From: Exiguobacterium sp. TNDT2
GTDB lineage: Bacteria > Bacillota > Bacilli > Exiguobacteriales > Exiguobacteriaceae
Reading direction: 5' to 3'
Length of the DNA stretch: 64,000 bases
NCBI RefSeq assembly: GCF_003331145.1
Contig: NZ_QLVE01000001.1
Location: forward strand, 240,489-304,488
Each line of letters begins with the position of its first letter. Position 1 is the stretch's first letter. A model generated the notes under the pieces. That model was not told the origin of the DNA. It saw only the letters and a program-made list of their open reading frames with translations, and ran no database searches. This document shows positions 55,542 to 64,000 of the stretch, in pieces. The translations under genes and the position numbers were made by a program.

Positions 55542-55550
55542 TTATCCACA
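55542..55550 (+). promoter_or_regulatory. DnaA box overlapping the dnaN translation start
   Basis: TTATCCACA lies between the SD AGGAGG (55534-55539) and ATG 55550, sharing the A of the start codon. DnaA bound here could hinder transcription through or mark the end of the replication-origin region. Confidence 0.8.
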
Positions 55551-56689
55551 TGCACTTAACGATTCAGCGAGATGTATTCATGCAAGCCGTACAAGATGTA
55601 TCGAAAGCCGTTGCTTCAAGAACGACGATTCCAATCCTCACGGGATTAAAACTCGAGGCTCATGCCGATGGATTGACGCTCACAGGAAGTGATACCGAGA
55701 TTTCAATCGAACGCTTAATCCCGATTGAAGAAGGCGGAATCGAACTCATTCAAATCCAACGAGCAGGCAGCGTCGTGCTCAATGCACGCTTCCTTGGCGA
55801 AATTGTTAAAAAGTTGCCGACGAATGAAGTGACACTTGAAGTGTCTCCAAACTTTATGACGCGGATTGAGTCAGGACAAGCCGAATTCCACTTGAACGGA
55901 CTCGACCCAGATGAATACCCACGTCTTCCCGAGCTTTCAAGCGAGCGTCGTTTTTACTTGCCGGCTGATCTGTTGAAGACAATCATCCGCCAGACGAGCT
56001 TCGCTGTATCAGCACAAGAGACACGTCCGGTTCTTACAGGGGTTAACTTCTCAGCCGAAAAAGGCTTTTTGACGTGTGTCGCCACGGATAGCCACCGTTT
56101 AGCCCTCCGTCGGGCACGCTTCGAGACAGACAACGATTTGACGTTCCAAAACGTCGTCGTACCGGGCCGCTCATTGAACGAGCTCGCTAAATTGCTCGAC
56201 CGCGAAGAGTTGCCAGTCGAGATCGTTTTGACAGATCAACAAATTTTATTCCGAATGAAAAACATCTCGTTCTTCTCACGTCTCTTAGACGGGGCGTACC
56301 CAGACACATCACGTTTGATTCCAGAAGAGTACCGGACAGCGGTCCGTTTGAACGCTAAAGATTTCTTGCAGGCAATTGACCGAGCCTCGCTGCTCGCACG
56401 GGCCGATCGCAACAACGTCATTAAATTTGTCGCGGAAGAAGCGACGACGGTTGAAGTTTCGTCCCACTCTCCAGAAGTCGGGAAAGTGTCAGAACGCGTC
56501 AGCATCCTGTCGCTTGAAGGGGAAGAGTTAAAAATTTCATTCAACTCTAAATTTGTGATGGATGCACTCCGTGCGCTTGATGCTTCAGAAATCGAAATCC
56601 AGTTTACGGGTTCGATGCGACCGTTCATCTTGCGTCCGGTCGAACAGGATAGCGTCCTTCAGTTGATCTTGCCAGTCCGTACGTCTTAA
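55550..56689 (+). CDS. dnaN: DNA polymerase III beta subunit (sliding clamp)
   Basis: 379 residues, three repeated clamp domains; ends LPVRTS. Forms the ring that tethers polymerase III to DNA. Start set by AGGAGG and ATG 55550. Standard Bacillus position after dnaA; followed by its own terminator. Confidence 0.97.
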   Translation: MHLTIQRDVFMQAVQDVSKAVASRTTIPILTGLKLEAHADGLTLTGSDTEISIERLIPIEEGGIELIQIQRAGSVVLNARFLGEIVKKLPTNEVTLEVSPNFMTRIESGQAEFHLNGLDPDEYPRLPELSSERRFYLPADLLKTIIRQTSFAVSAQETRPVLTGVNFSAEKGFLTCVATDSHRLALRRARFETDNDLTFQNVVVPGRSLNELAKLLDREELPVEIVLTDQQILFRMKNISFFSRLLDGAYPDTSRLIPEEYRTAVRLNAKDFLQAIDRASLLARADRNNVIKFVAEEATTVEVSSHSPEVGKVSERVSILSLEGEELKISFNSKFVMDALRALDASEIEIQFTGSMRPFILRPVEQDSVLQLILPVRTS

Positions 56690-56703
56690 ATCTGACGGAG
56701 CGG

Positions 56704-56748
56704 ATTCGGGGATGATGAGGTGTTTCACCTTATCATCCCCGTTTTTGC
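56704..56748 (+). terminator. terminator of dnaN
   Basis: Long hairpin GGGGATGATGAGGTG / CACCTTATCATCCCC with loop TTT followed by GTTTTTG. Confidence 0.9.
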
Positions 56749-56824
56749 CTTATTCGACGTTTTTCGATAAACTAATAAGTATGGCGATTTTTTGTACTAA
56801 GTATGAAAGAAAGGAAGTGACGAC

Positions 56825-57040
56825 ATGCAAAAAGTGTCGATTACAACCGAGTATGTAACACTCGGACAATTTTTGAAGTTGGCTGATATTATTTCAAGCG
56901 GAGGCCAAGCGAAATTCTTTTTAGAGGACGTTCAGATCAAAGTGAACGGCGAGGTCGATCAACGTCGCGGACGGAAACTACGGGATGGGGATACGATCGA
57001 AGTCGAAGGCTTCGGAGACTTCCAAATCGAGGGGAACTAA
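56825..57040 (+). CDS. yaaA: S4-domain RNA-binding protein YaaA
   Basis: 71 residues; S4 fold ([24 protein letters not shown] ... [20 protein letters not shown]). Always between dnaN and recF in Bacillales and implicated in ribosome assembly. AAAGGAAGTGACGAC precedes ATG 56825. Overlaps the recF upstream frame only in a non-coding sense. Confidence 0.93.
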   Translation: MQKVSITTEYVTLGQFLKLADIISSGGQAKFFLEDVQIKVNGEVDQRRGRKLRDGDTIEVEGFGDFQIEGN

Positions 57041-57041
57041 C

Positions 57042-58160
57042 GTGCACTTAAAGTCGATCCGATTGCAAAACTACCGCAACTACGAAACCCTCGAGCTAGA
57101 TTTTTCAGAACAGACGAACGTTCTCATCGGGGAAAATGCCCAAGGGAAAACGAATCTACTCGAATCGATTTACGTACTTGCGCTCGCGAAGTCACATCGG
57201 ACGACGCAAGACCGTGAACTAATCGGCTGGGAAGCGGATGCTGCGATGGTCGAAGGACGGATTCACAAACGGACCGGTGAGACGGTCCAATCGATCACGT
57301 TTTCACCGAAAGGGAAAAAAGCGAAATTGAACCATCTCGAACAACGTCGTCTCAGCGACTACGTTGGGGCCTTCAACGTCGTGCTGTTCGCACCAGAAGA
57401 CCTCGCCATCGTCAAAGGCAGCCCACAAGGACGACGTCGGTTTTTAGATATGGAGATCGGGCAAGTGAGTCCTGTTTATCTACATGAATTAAACCAGTAC
57501 TTGAAGACGCTAAAGCAACGAAACACCCTGTTGAAACAGCTCTCAATCAAAGGCGGGGATGAGACACTGCTCGAGGTACTCACCGATCAAATGATTGAGC
57601 TTGCGGTGAAAATCGTTTCACGGCGCCATCATTTCATCGATCAACTCGAAAAATGGGCCGGACCGATTCACGCCGGCATCACGCGAAACTTGGAGACACT
57701 GACGATTCAGTACGTATCGGATACATTCCAAAAAGAACGTTACCCAAAAGATGCGATGTTTGAAACGTATCGTCGAAAATTTGATAAAATAAGAGAGAAC
57801 GAACGAAGACGAGGTGTGACGTTATTTGGTCCGCATCGAGATGATTTTGAGTTGTACGTCAACAATCGCAATGTCCAAACGTTCGGTTCGCAAGGTCAGC
57901 AGCGCACAGCGGCTTTGTCTTTAAAGCTAGCGGAGATTGAACTGATTCACGAAGAGGTCGGGGAATATCCGCTGCTCTTGTTAGATGACGTGTTATCTGA
58001 ATTAGACGACCATCGCCAAACCCATCTGCTCGATACGATGGGCCAAAAAGTCCAAACGATTATCACGACAACCAATATTGATGGGATCGCTCACGAAACG
58101 ATTCAACAAGCAAAGGTGTTTCACGTGAAACAGGGCGAAGTTGAAACAGAATCTGTATGA
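57042..58160 (+). CDS. recF: DNA replication and repair protein RecF
   Basis: 372 residues from GTG 57042 (GAGGGG upstream), one base after the yaaA stop. SMC-like ATPase: Walker [14 protein letters not shown], signature [19 protein letters not shown], Walker [12 protein letters not shown]. Loads RecA at gaps. A perfect parS lies in its last codons (58117-58132). Confidence 0.96.
   Translation: MHLKSIRLQNYRNYETLELDFSEQTNVLIGENAQGKTNLLESIYVLALAKSHRTTQDRELIGWEADAAMVEGRIHKRTGETVQSITFSPKGKKAKLNHLEQRRLSDYVGAFNVVLFAPEDLAIVKGSPQGRRRFLDMEIGQVSPVYLHELNQYLKTLKQRNTLLKQLSIKGGDETLLEVLTDQMIELAVKIVSRRHHFIDQLEKWAGPIHAGITRNLETLTIQYVSDTFQKERYPKDAMFETYRRKFDKIRENERRRGVTLFGPHRDDFELYVNNRNVQTFGSQGQQRTAALSLKLAEIELIHEEVGEYPLLLLDDVLSELDDHRQTHLLDTMGQKVQTIITTTNIDGIAHETIQQAKVFHVKQGEVETESV
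58117..58132. promoter_or_regulatory. perfect parS site inside the 3' end of recF
   Basis: TGTTTCACGTGAAACA exactly, encoding VFHVKQ near the RecF C-terminus. About 4 kb right of oriC. Confidence 0.97.
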
Positions 58161-58205
58161 AGTAAGACCAATCCATATGAACACCAATTCATATATAGTA
58201 GGTGA

Positions 58206-60143
<1,938 letters not shown>

Positions 60144-60165
60144 AAAGAAGGGTAGGCAATAACGA

Positions 60166-62736
60166 ATGGCAGAACAAGAAAATATCAAGGATATAAATAT
60201 TAGCCAAGAGATGCGCACCTCGTTCATGGACTATGCGATGAGCGTTATCGTGTCACGTGCCCTTCCAGACGTACGAGACGGTCTGAAACCGGTTCACCGC
60301 CGCATTCTTTATGCGATGAACGAGCTCGGGATTCGTGCCGATAAGCCTCATAAGAAGTCGGCGCGTGTTGTCGGTGACGTTATCGGTAAGTATCATCCGC
60401 ACGGTGACTCTGCCGTTTACGAGACGATGGTTCGGATGGCGCAAGACTTTAGTTACCGTTACGAACTCGTAGATGGCCACGGAAACTTCGGTTCTGTTGA
60501 CGGTGACTCGGCGGCAGCGATGCGTTACACAGAAGCGCGGATGTCGAAAATCGCGATGGAACTCGTCCGTGATATCGGGAAGAATACAATCGATTACCAA
60601 CCGAACTTTGACGGGGAAGAGAAAGAACCGGTCGTCATGCCAGCCCGGTTCCCGAACTTCTTGGTTAATGGAACGAGCGGGATTGCGGTCGGGATGGCCA
60701 CGAACGTACCGCCGCATAACTTGAACGAAGTGATTGATGGGGTGCTTGCATTGACGCATAATCCGGATATCACGATTTCTGAGTTGATGCAGCACATCCC
60801 GGGACCTGACTTCCCGACGGCTGGTGAGATTTTAGGACGTAGCGGAATTCGCCGCGCCTATGAGACGGGTCGTGGATCGATCACAATGCGTGCCAAAGCT
60901 GAGATCGAAGTGTTGAAAAATGGCCGTGAGCGCATTCTCGTTCATGAAATCCCGTATCAAGTGAACAAAGCGCGACTCGTCGAAAAGATTGCCGATTTGG
61001 TACGCGACAAGAAAATCGAAGGCATCACGGACCTTCGTGACGAATCAGACCGTAACGGGATGCGTGTCGTCATTGAAGTACGCCGCGATGCGAATGCCAG
61101 TATCATTTTGAACAACTTGTATAAACAAACGCCAATGCAAACGACGTTTGGTGTCAACATGCTCGCCCTCGTCGGAGGTCGACCGAAGACGCTCAACTTG
61201 AAACAGGCGATTTATTACTACATTGAGCACCAAAAAGAAGTCGTCCGTCGTCGGACACAATTCGACCTCGACAAGGCTGAGGCGCGTGCGCATATCCTTG
61301 AAGGATTGCGCGTTGCACTCGATCATTTGGATGAAGTCATCGCCATCATCCGCAGTACACGGACTGGTGACGAGGCTCGTGAGAAATTGATTGCTCGTTT
61401 CGGGTTGTCGACTGAACAGACACAAGCCATTCTCGATATGCGTCTTCAACGTTTGACTGGACTTGAGCGTGAGAAAATCGAAGGCGAGTATCGTGAGATT
61501 CGTGCATTGATTGAAGAATTGCGTGCGATTTTAGGGGATGAAGAACTCCTTCTCGACATCATTCGCAATGAACTGACCGAAATCAAAGAACGTTACGGTG
61601 ATGCACGCCGTACTGTGATTCGTACCGATATCATCGAGCTAGAGGATGAAGACTTGATTCCGGTTCGCGACATGATGATCACACTCACAAGCGAAGGATA
61701 TATCAAATCAATCCCGAGCGACTCATATCGTACGCAACGTCGAGGCGGACGAGGCAAGCAAGGGATGGGTACGAACGACGAGGACTTCGTGTTACGTCTC
61801 TTGTCAGCTTCGACGCATGATACGATTCTCTTCTTTACGAATTTCGGCCGTGTCTTCCGCTTGAAAGGCTATGAGATTCCTGAGATGAGCCGGACTGCGA
61901 AAGGGATGCCGATTATCAACTTGTTGCAAGTCGATAAAGGCGAGAAAGTAGAGACGATGATTCCGGTCGACTTCAATAGCTACTTGGCAGACAAAGCGAT
62001 TGTTGAGGATGGAAGTGAAGATTCGGAAGCAGAAGTGGCAGACGAGCAATTGTCGCTCGTGTTTATCACGAAGCAAGGACTCGTCAAACGCTCACCGCTT
62101 TCGGCTTATGCTCGTATCAATAAAAACGGACTTCGTGCCATCAGCTTGAATGACACGGACGAGTTAGTTACTGTCCGTCTTGCGAAGAGCGATGACGAGA
62201 TGTTGATTGTGACGCGTGAAGGGATGTCGATTCGTTTCCCACTTGAAGGGGAAGTGCGTTCAATGGGCCGTACGGCTCGCGGCGTTCGTGCCATCCGATT
62301 GAAAAAGGACGATGATCAAGTCGTTTCGATGGAAATCGTGCGCCCGACCCAAGACGTGTTGATCATCACGGAAAAAGGTTACGGAAAACGTACCGCAATG
62401 GAGCAGTTCCGTACACAAGGTCGAGGTGGTTCTGGAATCATCGGAATCAAGACCGACCGCGGTACCGTCGTCGGTATGCGAGTCGTGGATGAGGACGACG
62501 ATATCATGCTCATGACCGAGCTCGGTGTCGCCATTCGAATTGACGCACAAACGATTTCGCAAATGGGTCGTAGTACACGCGGTGTGAAAGTGATGAACAT
62601 CGAGAACGGCGATCGCTTAGCGACCATCGCAAAATTGAAAAAAGATGAGCTAGAAGAGGAATCAGCAGATGAGATGGAGAATGGAATTGATGGTGAAGCA
62701 CCAGAAACCGACCTATCGTCTGAAGTGACCGAATAA
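60166..62736 (+). CDS. gyrA: DNA gyrase subunit A
   Basis: 856 residues; catalytic Tyr in [16 protein letters not shown], quinolone-determining region [17 protein letters not shown] with Ser and Glu at the usual resistance positions, so no resistance change is visible. C-terminal beta-pinwheel with the GyrA box [11 protein letters not shown]. Cotranscribed with gyrB; terminator follows. Confidence 0.97.
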   Translation: MAEQENIKDINISQEMRTSFMDYAMSVIVSRALPDVRDGLKPVHRRILYAMNELGIRADKPHKKSARVVGDVIGKYHPHGDSAVYETMVRMAQDFSYRYELVDGHGNFGSVDGDSAAAMRYTEARMSKIAMELVRDIGKNTIDYQPNFDGEEKEPVVMPARFPNFLVNGTSGIAVGMATNVPPHNLNEVIDGVLALTHNPDITISELMQHIPGPDFPTAGEILGRSGIRRAYETGRGSITMRAKAEIEVLKNGRERILVHEIPYQVNKARLVEKIADLVRDKKIEGITDLRDESDRNGMRVVIEVRRDANASIILNNLYKQTPMQTTFGVNMLALVGGRPKTLNLKQAIYYYIEHQKEVVRRRTQFDLDKAEARAHILEGLRVALDHLDEVIAIIRSTRTGDEAREKLIARFGLSTEQTQAILDMRLQRLTGLEREKIEGEYREIRALIEELRAILGDEELLLDIIRNELTEIKERYGDARRTVIRTDIIELEDEDLIPVRDMMITLTSEGYIKSIPSDSYRTQRRGGRGKQGMGTNDEDFVLRLLSASTHDTILFFTNFGRVFRLKGYEIPEMSRTAKGMPIINLLQVDKGEKVETMIPVDFNSYLADKAIVEDGSEDSEAEVADEQLSLVFITKQGLVKRSPLSAYARINKNGLRAISLNDTDELVTVRLAKSDDEMLIVTREGMSIRFPLEGEVRSMGRTARGVRAIRLKKDDDQVVSMEIVRPTQDVLIITEKGYGKRTAMEQFRTQGRGGSGIIGIKTDRGTVVGMRVVDEDDDIMLMTELGVAIRIDAQTISQMGRSTRGVKVMNIENGDRLATIAKLKKDELEEESADEMENGIDGEAPETDLSSEVTE

Positions 62737-62742
62737 GGCGAA

Positions 62743-62777
62743 ACAGGTCGAGCGGAGCTTCCGTTCGACCTTTTTTC
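62743..62777 (+). terminator. terminator of gyrBA
   Basis: Hairpin AGGTCGAGCGGA / TCCGTTCGACCT with loop GCT followed by TTTTTT. Confidence 0.88.
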
Positions 62778-62798
62778 ATACGATCAGGAGGGATGAGC

Positions 62799-63788
62799 AT
62801 GCGACTCGCTATTTCAAACGTTCACGTAGGGATGGTCTTAAAAACATCGGTCTCTTCATTAGAGGCTGGCATTAGACTGACGAATGAACATTTACGCTTG
62901 CTTCGGTTTTTAAAAGTGGAGACGATTGAAGTTGCTCCTGTGGAATGTCGTCGCTTCACGCAAGAAGAAGAACGCGATTTGTGTGAGAAGATCCTCCAAT
63001 ATGAACGTCACTATAATCAATGGGAGGAACGAATTGCTCCGAATCCCTATGAAGCCTTAGAATTTATCCATCAATTGTTTCGTCATGATTATCCATTATC
63101 AGCTATCGTTACATTTTTCACGAAACAACCACTTCGAAAAAATCACGTCATTCATCATGCGATTTATCGCGCACTCGTTGCAAGGACATTGTCCAAGTAT
63201 CGGGGGGATGAACATCGACTCCAGTTCGACTACGGCATCGCCTCGTATTTTGCAGACGCCAGCTACGCAAAAATTCGTAAATGGTCGCATATGCGTTATT
63301 TCACAAAAATGGAACGAGAGTTATTGTATCAACATCCACTCGTATCGATGGCGATGTTGCCTCAAGATCAGACGTTGCGCCAGCGCGTCAGTAAATTGGT
63401 TGCGGAACACCATGAGCGTCTTGATGGCTCTGGCTTTCCGAATCGTCTCGAGGAGCGGTCGCTCCATCCGGCCTCGCCGCTGTTCATTGTGGCAGATCGA
63501 TTTTGTCAGTTGACAGCCCCACGAACGTTTCGAGACGCTTTGACACCGGAAGAGGCATATTTCTATATGTGGCAAAATGAAGCTTACGATGGGGAAGCAC
63601 TTACCCTTTTAGCGACATTGCTTGGATTTTATGAAGTCGGTCGAACCGTGTTGTTGAGTAGTGGGGTTCGAGGTACAATCCGTAACTATACACCGAACGT
63701 CGAACAACCGATTGTCATATCTGAACCGGCGCAAGAAATGTACGATTTGACTCGTTCAAATGAAGTTCGAATCATTGCATTCCAATAA
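62799..63788 (+). CDS. HD-GYP-like protein with degenerate catalytic site
   Basis: 329 residues; the C-terminal half carries HHERLDGSGFPNRL and ASPLFIVADRFCQLTAPR, the blocks of HD-GYP cyclic-di-GMP phosphodiesterases, but the metal-binding HD of the usual HDIGK is not found (the aligned region reads YFADASYAKI), so enzymatic activity is doubtful. The N-terminal 120 residues have no family I recognise. ATG 62799 follows AGGAGGG; ATG 62793 abuts it. Stands alone between gyrA and the rRNA operon. Confidence 0.7.
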   Translation: MRLAISNVHVGMVLKTSVSSLEAGIRLTNEHLRLLRFLKVETIEVAPVECRRFTQEEERDLCEKILQYERHYNQWEERIAPNPYEALEFIHQLFRHDYPLSAIVTFFTKQPLRKNHVIHHAIYRALVARTLSKYRGDEHRLQFDYGIASYFADASYAKIRKWSHMRYFTKMERELLYQHPLVSMAMLPQDQTLRQRVSKLVAEHHERLDGSGFPNRLEERSLHPASPLFIVADRFCQLTAPRTFRDALTPEEAYFYMWQNEAYDGEALTLLATLLGFYEVGRTVLLSSGVRGTIRNYTPNVEQPIVISEPAQEMYDLTRSNEVRIIAFQ

Positions 63789-63840
63789 CTTGTGGTGTGT
63801 TTCTTCTATATAGTGGCGACCGAGAACACACCACGTTTTT

Positions 63841-63868
63841 ATTCTTTTAAAATATTTTATTTTTATAG
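63841..63868 (+). promoter_or_regulatory. UP-element-like A/T tract before the rRNA promoter
   Basis: Twenty-eight nearly pure A/T bases just upstream of the -35, as at strong rRNA promoters. Confidence 0.55.
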
Positions 63869-63897
63869 TTGACGAATAGTAGAGCAGGTGCTATTAT
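63869..63897 (+). promoter_or_regulatory. rRNA operon promoter
   Basis: TTGACG (63869-63874), 17 bases, TATTAT (63892-63897). Confidence 0.85.
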
Positions 63898-64000
63898 TAA
63901 TGAGTCGCTAAGAGCGGCAGACGAACTTTGAAAACTGAACGATGAGGCAAAAATGTTTTACCATTTTTGAATGAAGCGCAAGCTTCGTCATTTTCAAGAG
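63898..64000 (+). ncRNA. 5' leader of an rRNA operon (16S lies beyond the window)
   Basis: The segment ACTTTGAAAACTGAACGATGAG is like the antitermination leader before Bacillus 16S genes. The stem GACGAAGC/GCTTCGTC-like bases near 63975-63990 fit the processing stem. No mature 16S sequence is reached. Confidence 0.75.

Larger units (their letters stand above)
55379..55550. other. oriC: oriC right DnaA-box cluster and unwinding region between dnaA and dnaN
   Basis: Perfect boxes: TGTGGATAA at 55379, TTATCCACA at 55398 and 55542 (the last overlaps the dnaN start codon). Near matches TGTGGATAT (55367), TTATTCACA (55409), TTATCCCCA (55452). A+T-rich triplet run of TTA/CTA at 55470-55520 follows the boxes and is a candidate DNA-unwinding element with DnaA-trio-like repeats. 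Confidence 0.9.

Noticed and set aside
63898..64000. 16S rRNA gene
   Set aside because: Only the leader is present; the conserved 16S 5' end is not reached.

Overview
The window looks like the replication-origin region of a low-to-moderate G+C Bacillota chromosome. The gene order is that of Bacillales (rpmH-rnpA-yidC, mnmE-mnmG-rsmG-noc-parB, rpsF-ssb-rpsR, gdpP-rplI-dnaC, purA, walRK-yycHI-walJ-htrC-rlmH to the left of oriC; dnaA-dnaN-yaaA-recF-gyrB-gyrA and an rRNA operon to the right). Protein style and gene content suggest Exiguobacterium or a close relative; this is a judgement from memory, not a database result. Strand bias fits: nearly all core genes point away from about 53.2-55.5 kb, where DnaA boxes are densest.

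Layout. 0-5 kb: end of a MarR-type regulator, CarD-like protein, two unknown genes, malate:quinone oxidoreductase, a DUF2691-like gene and a histidine phosphatase whose 3' end carries an unexpected cluster of perfect DnaA boxes. 5-10 kb: DegV, an overlapping alkylation-repair operon (adaA-alkA-ogt), a truncated MprF-like membrane protein and a LURP-one-related protein. 9.4-10.7 kb: a complete MntA/HepT AMPylating toxin-antitoxin pair plus a third small gene. 10.7-18.5 kb: a domain-permuted GH3 glycosidase with an esterase, a DbpA/YxiN RNA helicase, a frameshifted membrane protein and a DUF4317 protein. 18.6-26.5 kb: msrA, a VOC-fold gene broken by an in-frame stop, a four-gene ACP/adenylation/MBOAT/SGNH operon whose promoter is covered by a near-perfect Fur box, and accessory genes.

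26.5-53 kb is conserved core: rlmH, a small CxxH/CxxC gene, htrC, the WalRK cell-wall regulon genes, purA (PurR-box promoter), dnaC, rplI, gdpP, rpsR-ssb-rpsF (with an S6:S18 leader hairpin), ychF, DUF951, mscS, yyaC, parB, noc, rsmG, mnmG, mnmE, yidC, rnpA, rpmH. Two genes usual at these positions are missing: soj/parA between noc and parB, and jag/khpB between yidC and mnmE.

53.2-64 kb: bipartite oriC flanking dnaA, then dnaN, yaaA, recF (containing a perfect parS), gyrB, gyrA, a degenerate HD-GYP-like protein and the promoter and leader of an rRNA operon whose 16S gene lies beyond the window. Chromosome replication and segregation signals (DnaA boxes, parS, a Noc-binding site) recur across the window and are its most interesting thread, together with the Fur-box acylation operon and the MntA/HepT module. 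No CRISPR array, insertion sequence, prophage or tRNA gene was seen.
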